From Thermoleophilia bacterium SCSIO 60948 (GTDB lineage: Bacteria > Actinomycetota > Thermoleophilia > Solirubrobacterales > 70-9): a stretch of DNA of 64,000 nucleotides. This document shows, piece by piece, positions 34,959 through 42,739 of this stretch (the stretch's first letter is position 1; each line of letters begins with the position of its first letter). Made by a program: the position numbers and the translations under genes. The stretch is from the NCBI GenBank assembly GCA_021496505.1, contig CP053031.1:620001-684000 (forward strand), written 5' to 3'. The notes below the pieces were generated by a model, which was not told where the DNA came from, made no database searches, and saw only the letters and a list, made by a program, of their open reading frames with translations.

Positions 34959-35013
34959 CGCTGCGAGTCTGCCGGGAACTGACTCCATCCGTTCCGCTCA
35001 CCGGAGCTCGGCA

Positions 35014-35139
35014 CTAAGGCGACTCCGTCGCCCGCAAGATCTCTAGCGCTCGGGCGGCGAGCGCACGCACCTCGCTCCATTCGGGTGATGAACGGATGCC
35101 GGTGACCGTCCAAAGCTCGGCGCTCTCGTGCCCGCTCAT
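35014..35139 (-). CDS. Small protein, coupled partner (41 aa)
   Basis: ATG 35139 overlaps the stop of the gene before it (ATGA), implying translational coupling. The peptide (HESAELWTVTGIRSS..., EVRALAARALEILRATE) is helical. Size and coupling suggest one half of a two-gene unit; function unknown. Confidence 0.45.
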   Translation of the reverse strand: MSGHESAELWTVTGIRSSPEWSEVRALAARALEILRATESP

Positions 35140-35348
35140 CTGACTGAGTTTTCGTCGACATCCAGGAGTGCCTGCGTTGCGGGCTCTGGGGTGTCTTGGT
35201 TGCCGAGTACCACTCGAAGCGTGTCGTTGTAGTCCAGGGCGAGCTCGTCCGGATCGAAGTTCCCGGCGGTGAGGTGGCGTAGCTGATCGGCCGGATCTGA
35301 AGCCAATTGCCTGAGCGCTTCCTGTAGTTCTAGGGTCCAATCACGCAC
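35136..35348 (-). CDS. Small acidic helical protein (70 aa)
   Basis: GTG 35348 chosen because upstream codons become composition-biased. WTLELQEALRQLASDPADQL and FDPDELALDYNDTLRVVLG form two helices with an acidic linker. Followed in ATGA overlap by the 41-aa gene. Unknown family. Confidence 0.45.
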   Translation of the reverse strand: MRDWTLELQEALRQLASDPADQLRHLTAGNFDPDELALDYNDTLRVVLGNQDTPEPATQALLDVDENSVR

Positions 35349-35765
35349 GGACCGTCCGCGAGAGCTGGCCTCGTCTTCGGGGGATAGCCGGACGGCCGGC
35401 CCTACAGACGCTCTACCGGTCCCGCCTCTTACCTGCGTCTCGACCAGTGGCGTAGCCGTACCCACTGCCGTGCTACAACTACCCGCCCGTGTTCTTCGCC
35501 GCAGCACACCTGACCAACCCCACCCGCAGCACCGCTGCCGGGTTGGTCTCAAGCTGCTCGCAGAAGCGGCTGGGCCAGCGGCCCGGACGAGATATCTAGG
35601 CGGACGCCTCTCGCTCGCGACCTCTGGGTCGCCCGAACCGAAGCAGACGTTCGCCGCCCCGGAATCACTCATTGCCGTGATGCGCTGCCGCGCACACGGA
35701 CCTCACATCAGGACGGGTCGAGGAGCCCGTCGCGCACGCCGGGTGCGCAAGACCAGAAGGAACCC
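35349..35765. other. Gap between the small gene pair and rtcB
   Basis: About 417 nt between divergent genes, expected to hold the rtcB promoter. No recognisable gene, repeat or operator; AGAAGGAA just before 35766 is the rtcB ribosome site. Confidence 0.4.
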
Positions 35766-37073
35766 ATGACGTACGTGTACGGAGAAGCAGACGAAGCAAC
35801 GCTCGCGCAGATGGCGCGATGCCTGGCCGCGGAGGAGGGCGCCATCGGCGTCCTGTGCGCAGACAACCACCTCGGCTACAGCCAGCCGATCGGCGGCGCG
35901 GTCGCCTACCGCGATCACATCTCGCCCAGCGGTGTCGGCTACGACATCGGTTGCGGCAACAAGGCGGTTCGAACGCCTCTGCTCGCCTCTGAGATCGAGG
36001 TCGGACCGGCGATGGATGAGATCGCGCGTCGGGTCAGCTTCGGCATGGGCCGCGTCAACGACGAGCCGGTCGATCACCCGGTGCTCGACGAGATCGCCGC
36101 CGCGGACTTCGCCCCGCAGCGTCGCATGGTCCAGGCCGCTCGAAACCAGCTCGGCACGGTCGGATCGGGCAACCACTACGTGGACCTCTTCGCTGATGAG
36201 GAGGACCGCGTGTGGGTCGGCGTCCACTTCGGCTCGCGCGGATTCGGCCACAAGACGGCGTCCGGATTCCTGGCGCTCGCCGAGGGTCTGCAGTTCACCG
36301 ATCGCGCCGCCGACGCTCCGATGCACTCGCCGCCGGTGACGTTCGCGATCGACTCTGACCTCGGACAGGCCTACATCGAGGCGATGGGGCTCGCCGGGCG
36401 CTACGCCTACGCGGGTCGCGACGTCGTGGTCGACAAGGTGCTCGAGATTCTCGGCACTGAATCCGTCGAGGAGGTCCACAACCACCACAACTTCGCCTGG
36501 CGCGAGGAGCACGGTGGCGAGGACTATTGGGTCGTGCGAAAGGGCTGCACGCCGGCGTTCCCGGGTCAGCGCGGATTCGTGGGTGCGTCGATGGGCGAGG
36601 ACAGCGTGATCCTCGAGGGCACCGAGGCCGCCGAGCCGGGACTGTTCTCGACGGTCCACGGTGCGGGCCGAGCGATGAGCCGCATGAAGGCGGCGGGCAA
36701 GTTCCGCTTCCGCAAGCGCTACGCGTGCATGGACCGGGACTGCGATCGCCTCTTCGAGCCCGACCAGGTTCGAGTTGTCGACGGTGGGCCTGAGCGCGGT
36801 GTTTGCCCCGATCACCCGGATGCGCGTGTGAAGAAGGTCCGTGTCTCCGAGCGGGTTCGGGAAGGCCTGATCGACTTCCCGTCGGTCCAGGCCGAGATCG
36901 CCGCGAAGGGGATCGAGCTGCGAGGCGGCGCCGCCGACGAGGCGCCGGCTGCCTACAAGCGACTCGACGAGGTGCTCGAGGCTCACGGCGAAACGATCCG
37001 CGTCATCCACCGCCTGCGCCCGCTGGGCGTCGCGATGGCGGGTGCGGGGACGGTGGACCCCTACCGCGACTGA
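35766..37073 (+). CDS. rtcB: RtcB-type RNA 3'-phosphate ligase with zinc-knuckle insert
   Basis: 435 aa. SGVGYDIGCGNKAVRT near 58 holds the metal-binding Asp and Cys, GSGNHYVDLF near 137, VHNHHNFAWREEHG near 240 has metal-binding His, and STVHGAGRAMSR near 299 carries the guanylylated His. RtcB joins 2',3'-cyclic phosphate or 3'-phosphate ends to 5'-OH, healing cleaved tRNAs. Between the catalytic His and the C-terminal part lies an insert of about 35 residues with CMDRDC ... VCPDHP, a likely Zn knuckle. Start has AGAAGGAA. Carried in the selC array, near the RlaP-type gene. Confidence 0.92.
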   Translation: MTYVYGEADEATLAQMARCLAAEEGAIGVLCADNHLGYSQPIGGAVAYRDHISPSGVGYDIGCGNKAVRTPLLASEIEVGPAMDEIARRVSFGMGRVNDEPVDHPVLDEIAAADFAPQRRMVQAARNQLGTVGSGNHYVDLFADEEDRVWVGVHFGSRGFGHKTASGFLALAEGLQFTDRAADAPMHSPPVTFAIDSDLGQAYIEAMGLAGRYAYAGRDVVVDKVLEILGTESVEEVHNHHNFAWREEHGGEDYWVVRKGCTPAFPGQRGFVGASMGEDSVILEGTEAAEPGLFSTVHGAGRAMSRMKAAGKFRFRKRYACMDRDCDRLFEPDQVRVVDGGPERGVCPDHPDARVKKVRVSERVREGLIDFPSVQAEIAAKGIELRGGAADEAPAAYKRLDEVLEAHGETIRVIHRLRPLGVAMAGAGTVDPYRD

Positions 37074-37079
37074 AGTGGG

Positions 37080-37111
37080 ACGCGCTCCGAGGGGCAACCC
37101 TCGGAGCGCGT
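37080..37111 (+). terminator. rtcB terminator hairpin
   Basis: ACGCGCTCCGAGGG pairs perfectly with CCCTCGGAGCGCGT over 14 bp around a GCAA loop, 7 nt after the rtcB stop. No T-tract, as common in high-GC actinobacteria. Confidence 0.85.
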
Positions 37112-37185
37112 GACTTCGGCAGCGGGTGGCCGAGGTGTGTCCGCCGACAGTCGGGTGCTCCCCACGAGGGGAACCCTCGATCCGA

Positions 37186-37635
37186 TTAAGGCGCACGCTC
37201 GGAGTTCGATGGCCACTCGCCAGACTTCTCGAACTGTTCCCTCCGCTCCGCATCACGCAGCATGAGCCTTAGGTAGTGGTCTGCTCGCGCATCGGTCAGA
37301 CAGCTGTTGCCGCTCACGGTCGGCGGCTTGAGGCCCGCTTCCCTGAAGCGCTCCGAGACCTCCGGACAATCGGCAGGCGTCTGGAATGGAGCTCCAGTAA
37401 TGCTGTCCTGGCTCTCCTCGACGTCCTCTCGGTCGAATGATCCCGCGACCGCCAGCCCGGCCGGCACGGCTATGGCAACCAGAGCCGCACCCAGACTCGC
37501 CCAGAACTTACGGCGGCCGCGCCGCACCGTCTCAGCGAGGCCGGCCTCGACGCTGCGTCTCATCCGATCGCTCTCGGCCTCGCTGGGTGATGCAGGCTCC
37601 CCCCGATTAGCGCGCGCGACGTCAAGCGGGTCCAT
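37186..37635 (-). CDS. Single-pass membrane protein, probable anti-sigma partner
   Basis: 149 aa. Cytoplasmic N-terminal 45 residues rich in charge (DPLDVARANRGEPASPSEAESDRMRRSVE), one transmembrane helix near 47-65, and an outer domain with two Cys (TPADCPEV, GNSCLTDAR). Start overlaps the sigma gene stop by one base (TGATG). By position it should hold and release the ECF factor. Confidence 0.65.
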   Translation of the reverse strand: MDPLDVARANRGEPASPSEAESDRMRRSVEAGLAETVRRGRRKFWASLGAALVAIAVPAGLAVAGSFDREDVEESQDSITGAPFQTPADCPEVSERFREAGLKPPTVSGNSCLTDARADHYLRLMLRDAERREQFEKSGEWPSNSERAP

Positions 37636-38222
37636 CAGATGACCTCCGGAGTGGGATTGTCTTGCTGGCTCGCCAGGAGCTCACGCTCGAGCTGCCTTCG
37701 AGCTCGGGACAGACGTGACTTGACGGTTCCGGCGGGAATGGCGAGCGCCTCGCCTATCTCAGCCTGCGAGAGATCGGCGTAGATGTAGAGCAGGACGACC
37801 GCGGCGTCGTTCTTGCTCAGGGATCTCAAGACTCGGCCGAGGTCGGGAATCCGTCTTTGAGCCTCCGCCCGCTCGACAACACCATCTTCGATTGAAGGCG
37901 GGCCGGGGTCGGGCGACAGGCGGCCTAGGGCCCGCCGCTCGCGAGCTGCGCTGCGCGAGTGCCGCAGGAGCTTGTTCGTCGCGATCCCCAGGAGCCACGG
38001 ACGAGCGCTCTGATGTCCGGACCGAAACGTATTTCGCTTCTCGAACGCAGTGAGGAATGTCGCCGTCGCCAGATCTTCGGCCGTTTCCCTTCGTACGCGA
38101 AACGCGAGGTAGCCGAAGACCGCCGGGTGGTGTCGCTCGAAGATCTCCCCGAAGACCTCAGGTGTCTCGCGAGAGCGGCGAAGGAGCTCGGCATCTGATG
38201 TGGCGTCGGTGGTGCTGTTCAA
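37635..38222 (-). CDS. ECF RNA polymerase sigma factor (pair 1)
   Basis: 195 aa from TTG 38222 after AGCAGGA. Sigma-70 region 2 is visible as VFGEIFERHHPAVFGYLAFRV and AEDLATATFLTAFEKR, and region 4 as LSQAEIGEALAIPAGTVKSRLSRARRQL. Upstream sequence contains GTGTGAACCGTTT, which could be an ECF-type -35 element for autoregulation. Partner gene follows directly. Confidence 0.9.
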   Translation of the reverse strand: MNSTTDATSDAELLRRSRETPEVFGEIFERHHPAVFGYLAFRVRRETAEDLATATFLTAFEKRNTFRSGHQSARPWLLGIATNKLLRHSRSAARERRALGRLSPDPGPPSIEDGVVERAEAQRRIPDLGRVLRSLSKNDAAVVLLYIYADLSQAEIGEALAIPAGTVKSRLSRARRQLERELLASQQDNPTPEVI

Positions 38223-38407
38223 CGTTCTGTCCTGCTGGCTATTGCCCGCTGCCTGAGAAACGGTTCACACCAGCGGCGCTCGCCTATACAGAGCCCTGGC
38301 ACCCCCGCCGGGTGTTCGCCCCGGGGCCGTCCGGACGTAGGCTGGCCCGCGAGAGTCGCGCACCGGCTCGCTTCGTCGCTGGCCTGTTTGCTCGAGGGCT
38401 GAGGACC

Positions 38408-38641
38408 TCAAACGTCCGAAGCTGACGGGTGTCCCGACCGCCGAAAGCAGCGAAGGTGGTAGCGCGCCATTCGCAGTCCGTGGTCGTCGGGCTCAGGGGC
38501 GATCACACCTCTAGCGCTGTAAGTAATGATGCCGCGGCATCCTTCGCAGGTCTCACCGACTGGCGTGGGGACGTGCGTCCAATCCGGCACCCCCGCGCGA
38601 TCCCATTCGGGACCAAACAGTTCCGGATCCGGTCCCACCAC
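38408..38641 (-). CDS. Small zinc-binding protein
   Basis: 77 aa from GTG 38641. DPELFGPEWDRAGVPDW then VGETCEGCRGII ... HLRCFRRSGH, giving a Cys-x2-Cys ... His-x2-Cys zinc site. Similar small 'P.PVGE.C..C....H..C' proteins occur widely in actinobacteria and islands. Role unknown, perhaps protein or nucleic-acid binding. Confidence 0.6.
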   Translation of the reverse strand: MVGPDPELFGPEWDRAGVPDWTHVPTPVGETCEGCRGIITYSARGVIAPEPDDHGLRMARYHLRCFRRSGHPSASDV

Positions 38642-38726
38642 GCTCTCGCACCCTAGTTAGGAGCCGCTCGGGCGAAACCAGGGGTTGGCGTGCGGTGGGG
38701 AGCTGTTCGTGGCGCCATCGACCGCC

Positions 38727-38843
38727 CACATCAGCATCCAAGCCTTCAAATCGGCAGGACGGTGCAGCCCACCGCTTCCCAGAGACCATCGAGATCTCCC
38801 GGATCCAGATCGGAGGGGTTGGGTGGCGTGGCGTAGCTTCGAT
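38727..38843 (+). repeat. selC-derived direct repeat, copy 4 (decayed, internally deleted)
   Basis: CACATCAGCATCCAAGC + CTTCAAA (38744-38750) + TCGGCAGGACGGTGCAGCCCACCGCTT, that is the anticodon loop and variable arm with one base lost after the loop; the T arm, acceptor and both hairpins are missing. The distal end GTGGCGTAGCTTCGATT (38828-38844) is preserved, so the promoter-like box outlived the rest. Confidence 0.85.
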
Positions 38844-38926
38844 TCAAGGCCATAGAGTTCAGCCGCCAGACTCGCGGACCGACTCGAAGCGGCCGGGATC
38901 GAGCCTGAGCGACTACGAGGAGGCCC

Positions 38927-39325
38927 ATGGACATCCCCGAGCCGGTCGAGTTCTTCGTCCCGAACACCGATCCCGAGCAATGCGAAGCCCGCTGGCAGGA
39001 GCTTCGAGAGGCGGTTCAGAGCGGCAGGAACCAGCAGCTGGGCGACGAGCGCATCTACTCGATCTCGTTCGAGAGCAACCGCGGCCTCTGCACCGCCACC
39101 GTCGGGAGCTCGATCCGGGTCAGGACTCCGCGCAAGCGAGGCGGCTACGACACGAACTACGGCACCAGCACGATCCTCGCGATCTTCTCTGGGCCGTCGT
39201 ACCTGATCGTCCAGGAGCCCGGTCCGAACGAGTGGCACAACCCGGCGATGGCGGGAGTGCCCACGCTGGTCGTCTATTTCGTAGGTCTCGGGGACTGGAC
39301 CGGATACGGCCCACCCACGGCCTGA
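38927..39325 (+). CDS. Repeat-linked hypothetical protein
   Basis: 132 aa from ATG 38927 behind GAGGAGG, 88 nt after the promoter-like end of repeat copy 4. VEFFVPNTDPEQCEARWQEL helix, then beta-rich RIYSISFESNRGLCTATVGS and AIFSGPSYLIVQEPGP. No family recognised. Only gene between copies 4 and 5. Confidence 0.6.
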   Translation: MDIPEPVEFFVPNTDPEQCEARWQELREAVQSGRNQQLGDERIYSISFESNRGLCTATVGSSIRVRTPRKRGGYDTNYGTSTILAIFSGPSYLIVQEPGPNEWHNPAMAGVPTLVVYFVGLGDWTGYGPPTA

Positions 39326-39462
39326 CCTCGGTCCCAGGCAAGACCGCGGAAATTACCGGGAAGGTGTGATGGAGCTGCACGGGTGGGGTCGTTGTCTGCG
39401 GCGGTCAATCCCGCCGCGCTCGGAAGCGTTTCGCCGACAGGGCAAACCGCCCTCCGGCGGCC

Positions 39463-39750
39463 GACATCAGCATGCAAGCCTTCAAAATCGGCAGGGCGGT
39501 GCAGCCCACCGCTTGGAAGGTTCGATTCCTTCGCCGCCTCGTGGGAGAAGTGCCTGCAAACGCTGAGAGGTCGTTCTCAAGAGGCGTGTCGGCTGGTCTC
39601 GAAAGAGGTCGAACGGGGCGGTTTCGGCCCGATATCGACAAGAGCGCAAACTACCGCGCGCCCTGATCTGCGCCATCGAGGTGAGCCGACGGCGGCAAGA
39701 AATCTGCGGTCCAAATCGGGGGGAGAGCACTTTCGTGGCGTAGCTTCGAT
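39463..39750 (+). repeat. selC-derived direct repeat, copy 5
   Basis: GACATCAGCATGCAAGC + CTTCAAA (39480-39486) and the exact tRNA 3' half to 39541; both downstream blocks kept (GATATCGACAAGAGCG, ACTACCGCGCG), ending in TTTCGTGGCGTAGCTTCGAT (39731-39750). Longest similarity is to copy 3 over the promoter end and to copy 1 over the AAGAAATCTGCGGTCC block. 39326-39462 before it has no gene. Confidence 0.92.
39741..39746 (+). promoter_or_regulatory. Promoter-like TAGCTT box at repeat end
   Basis: GTGGCGTAGCTTCGAT is retained at the end of copies 3, 4 and 5 (modified in 1 and 2), 36-90 nt before the cargo start. The same GTGGCGTAG(T/C) motif precedes the gene at 59716, supporting a -10 role. Confidence 0.45.
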
Positions 39751-39781
39751 TTCAGGAAGCAAACCGCGACGGAAGGACCCA

Positions 39782-40147
39782 ATGATGGACACGACCGACG
39801 AGACCCTCGACCCGCGCCACCCGGCGCTCAGGCGAGTCGAGCAAGCGTCCTGGGACGACATCAAGGCCGCCCTCTACGACGCCCAGGAAGCCCTCACTCG
39901 CGCGCTCGCCGCGAGCGCGAAGGACCTCGAGCTCTGGAACCGCGAGGGCGAGCAGCTCTACGGCGACGAGTTCCTCGTCGAGACGGAGGAGAGCGAGGCG
40001 ATGAGCGATCGGATGAACAGCGCCTACATCGCCCGGCACCTGAAGAACGCTGCGCTGGCGCTCGGCATGCCGCGACCGGGCGAGCGGCCGGCCTGGTCGG
40101 ACTCGCCGATCGGACTGGTCGACGGGCTGGCGGAGGACGTCGGCTAG
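39782..40147 (+). CDS. Repeat-linked small protein, paralogue 2
   Basis: 121 aa from ATG 39782 (next ATG 39785) after GGAAGGA. The block ELWNREGEQLYGDEF ... AMSDRMNSAYIARHLKNAALALG ... MPRPGERP aligns with the product at 28053-28421; the N-terminal thirds differ. Same distance from a selC-derived repeat (36 nt after TAGCTT versus 38 nt). Four-nucleotide tail-to-tail overlap with the next gene. Unknown function. Confidence 0.75.
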   Translation: MMDTTDETLDPRHPALRRVEQASWDDIKAALYDAQEALTRALAASAKDLELWNREGEQLYGDEFLVETEESEAMSDRMNSAYIARHLKNAALALGMPRPGERPAWSDSPIGLVDGLAEDVG

Positions 40148-41349
40148 GAGGCGGCGCCCACCGCGAAGAGCTCGCCGCTGACGGCCGCCCTGGTCGCGGT
40201 CGTCGCCCGGTGAGTGATCCGCAGGGCGGCGATCCGATCGTCGGCCGGGTTCCACTGGCCGCTCGGCCGGCGGGGCCGAACGATCGAGCCCACGCCGAGG
40301 ACGGCGCTCGAGCGATCGAGGAGCACGCGCTCGATCTGCGCCGTCTCGGCCGGAACCGTCCGTGCGAGGAGCGGCGCCACGTGAGCGGCCGAGACCGGAT
40401 CGGCGTGGGCCTCGAAGGCGACGACCGCGGCATCGACGATCGGCTTGATCACCGCGGCCAGGTTCACCTGGCGTGAGCTCGTGAGCTCGATCTCCAGTCC
40501 GAAGAGCTCGCCGCGCCCCAGCGGAGCGCTCGGCTCGATCGCTCCGTGCTTGATCGCCCACCATAGAGCGGAGGTCTTAGGCGACTCGTTCAGACCCTCG
40601 AGGTCGCCGGCATTGAAACGCCCGAGGGTTGTCGACCGGGTCCAGCATCGATGCAGGGCGGTCGCCGGCTCGACCAGGTAGCGATGATGTTGTCGCCAGC
40701 GACGGCCGTCCGGATCGGGCGGGGGCGCAGCGAACGAGCGCTCGATCGCAAGCGACGCAGTCGCGATCGCCCGAAAGCAGGAGGCCCCGAGGTTGTAGAC
40801 GAGCACGTTCTCGGCATCGACAAGCTCGCGGCTCTCCGAGGAGAAGATCGCGCGTACCCCTTCCCCGGTCGAAGCGCGTAGAGAACGAATCGAGGTCCGC
40901 AGCTCATCGCGGAGCGTCCTCTTCCACCCGGTCGCTTCGAACGGCAGCCGCTGGTCGGACCAGGCCTCCACCTCATCCGGGGTTGCCTGGATCCGGAACC
41001 GGTCGTCGCCGGTCGACCCCATAGCCGGGGACGCGACAGGCGCCTCCTTCGCCGGCGTCGGTTGGCGATGCCCGAGACCGTGTCCCGGCTTGCACGCGCC
41101 GCAGCGCTTCCAAGCCACGTCCTCGGCCCCTCGGTGCTCGACCAGCCAGGCCAGCGCCTCCGCGAAGTCTTCGAACGCAAGCTTCGGAATGCTGGCCTTT
41201 GAGCGGGGAACCCAAGCGCAGCTGGCCGCGTGAAGAACGTTCCACTCACCGGGGTTTGCACCGGCATGCGAGCCGAAGTCGTTAAGGACCAGCCCAACGC
41301 CGAGGCGGTGTAGCTCGATCAGCTCCGACTGGTCTCTGATCTCGTGCAT
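40144..41349 (-). CDS. Hypothetical protein with N-terminal zinc-like motif
   Basis: 401 aa. N-terminal domain with a possible Zn site (WKRCGACKPGHGLGHRQ near 82-95), central helical part, C-terminal segment RQVNLAAVIKPIVDAAVVAFEAHADP. No family recognised. No signal peptide or membrane segment. The ATG at 41349 lacks a clear ribosome site. Its stop overlaps the stop of the preceding gene. Confidence 0.6.
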   Translation of the reverse strand: MHEIRDQSELIELHRLGVGLVLNDFGSHAGANPGEWNVLHAASCAWVPRSKASIPKLAFEDFAEALAWLVEHRGAEDVAWKRCGACKPGHGLGHRQPTPAKEAPVASPAMGSTGDDRFRIQATPDEVEAWSDQRLPFEATGWKRTLRDELRTSIRSLRASTGEGVRAIFSSESRELVDAENVLVYNLGASCFRAIATASLAIERSFAAPPPDPDGRRWRQHHRYLVEPATALHRCWTRSTTLGRFNAGDLEGLNESPKTSALWWAIKHGAIEPSAPLGRGELFGLEIELTSSRQVNLAAVIKPIVDAAVVAFEAHADPVSAAHVAPLLARTVPAETAQIERVLLDRSSAVLGVGSIVRPRRPSGQWNPADDRIAALRITHRATTATRAAVSGELFAVGAAS

Positions 41350-41396
41350 CTCGGCGCGACTGACTTGCGTGGAGTCCGGAGAGGTGACCGCCCCTC

Positions 41397-41498
41397 TCAG
41401 TCCTCTTCGTAGAACATGGGATGCAGGCCGAGCTCAATGATGAAGGCGAGACCCACTAAGACGAGGATGGCGAGAGTGACCACGGCGAGGGCGATCAT
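41397..41498 (-). CDS. 33-aa single-helix membrane peptide
   Basis: ATG overlaps the stop of the gene before it (ATGA). Peptide begins MIALAVVTLAILVLVGLAFI, one transmembrane helix, with short tail ELGLHPMFYEED. Too small for standard calling; coupling and clean composition support it. Confidence 0.6.
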   Translation of the reverse strand: MIALAVVTLAILVLVGLAFIIELGLHPMFYEED

Positions 41499-41599
41499 CG
41501 GTGTGTCGGCAATCTCAGTCGCTGCGACGCGGCGATCACGACGTAGAGCCCGCCGAAGAGCGCGAGCGTGGCGAGGGGGATCGCGATCAGCGCGGGCAT
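41495..41599 (-). CDS. 34-aa single-helix membrane peptide
   Basis: ATG 41599 follows GGGAGG. The peptide begins MPALIAIPLATLALFGGLYV with a basic tail SQRLRLPTHR. Coupled to the next peptide gene. The pair resembles small subunits or regulatory peptides of a membrane complex (compare KdpF-size proteins), but no complex is encoded here. Confidence 0.6.
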   Translation of the reverse strand: MPALIAIPLATLALFGGLYVVIAASQRLRLPTHR

Positions 41600-41615
41600 C
41601 GAGCCCGGGTCCTCC

Positions 41616-42128
41616 CTAGATGGCGCACAGCGTGAAGCCCGACTCCTCCTCCGCTTGCTCAATCGCGGCATCGGCGTCCGGGTCGATGACTGAGAGCGGG
41701 TTGGCCCGGTAGTCGTCGTAGGCAGTCTCATAGGCCTGTAGAACCGCGTTGAACCCGTCGGCGTCTTCCGAGGGCGGCTCGAGCTCCCCTGCGTCTTGGA
41801 TGAACTGCTCGTAGGCCGGGAGCAGCTGGGACTCGATCAGCTGGGTGGTCGAGTTGAGGAGCTTCTTGTCGCGCGCGAACTCCTGCGGCGAGATGTTCTG
41901 CTGCTCGAGCTTGCGGTTGAGCGGCTTAAGCGTCGCAAGAGCTTCCTCCTGAAACCGGCTGCAGATCTTTTCGGCTGATTCGTCGAAGGAGTCGGTCGAA
42001 GGGGCCGTCTCCTTCTGAGAGGTCGTCTCGCCGCCGGAGGACGGATCGTCACTGGCGTCGTCGCTGCCGCATCCGACGGCGAACCCGAGGGTCAGGACAA
42101 AGCTCGCTATCGCCGCTCTCGTGCTCAT
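41616..42128 (-). CDS. Lipoprotein, helical, unknown
   Basis: 170 aa from ATG 42128. Signal peptide with lipobox VGC (Cys near 20), a Ser/Thr/Asp linker, then an all-helical domain with two Cys (EKICSRFQ and FTLCAI). It lies 16 nt upstream of the two peptide genes and may be co-transcribed. Function unknown. Confidence 0.65.
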   Translation of the reverse strand: MSTRAAIASFVLTLGFAVGCGSDDASDDPSSGGETTSQKETAPSTDSFDESAEKICSRFQEEALATLKPLNRKLEQQNISPQEFARDKKLLNSTTQLIESQLLPAYEQFIQDAGELEPPSEDADGFNAVLQAYETAYDDYRANPLSVIDPDADAAIEQAEEESGFTLCAI

Positions 42129-42296
42129 CGCGGCGCACGCTAGAGCTCGAACGGCGAGGGCGCGCCGGCAAGCTCGAGGCGATGAGCGTTCAAGATGCGA
42201 CTCCGGAATTGAGGCGCTGGGGGAGGGCGGGGTCGGTGCGGCTCGCGGCCCCATCTAGATACGCGTGTCGCCGCGCATTCGGAAGAATGCCTCGCC

Positions 42297-42635
42297 GTGG
42301 CGAACGGCGATTGGCATGAGTGGTGGGACCGAGACCGTGTTCATCAGCTCCGGGTGTTGCTGTTACAGATATGGGATCCGATAGGCGTGACCGAGATCGA
42401 CCACGACATCCTCGACCCGACGAAGTGGGGCGAGGTTGAGGGGTGGGAGGCTGAATACGACGCCTACATCCCAGCCGTCACCGAGCTCCTGCATGGCCCC
42501 GACGCCACGAACGAGATCGCTGTGTATCTCGGCGGTATACGTACGAGAAACATGGCGGTCCGCCCGCGTCCAGAGGACGATCGCCGGGCCGCAGAAGCCA
42601 TCGTGGCGTGGTACGAGCAAGCGTACGCGCCGTAA
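42297..42635 (+). CDS. DUF1871-like small protein, immunity-type
   Basis: 112 aa from GTG 42297. LLLQIWDPIGV near 22 and EYDAYIPAVTELLHGPDATNEIAVYL are the recognisable core (WDPIG ... EYD.Y ... L..G ... EI..YL) of a small helical family frequent as orphan immunity genes. Assignment from motif memory. Confidence 0.6.
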   Translation: MANGDWHEWWDRDRVHQLRVLLLQIWDPIGVTEIDHDILDPTKWGEVEGWEAEYDAYIPAVTELLHGPDATNEIAVYLGGIRTRNMAVRPRPEDDRRAAEAIVAWYEQAYAP

Positions 42636-42739
42636 TTATCTAGCTAGGCGGGCAGCACGACTAAACACCAGCGCGAGGATTGAGTCGGCGACAAGCGCGC
42701 TGACCGCTAGCGACGCTCCGATGGACCACAGAGGCTTAC

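Noticed and set aside
26011-39750. CRISPR array
   Set aside because: Repeats are 250-290 nt with kilobase, gene-bearing spacing; no short repeat-spacer pattern and no cas genes.
26073-40147. Classical prophage or ICE at selC
   Set aside because: No integrase, structural, replication or conjugation genes were found among the cargo.
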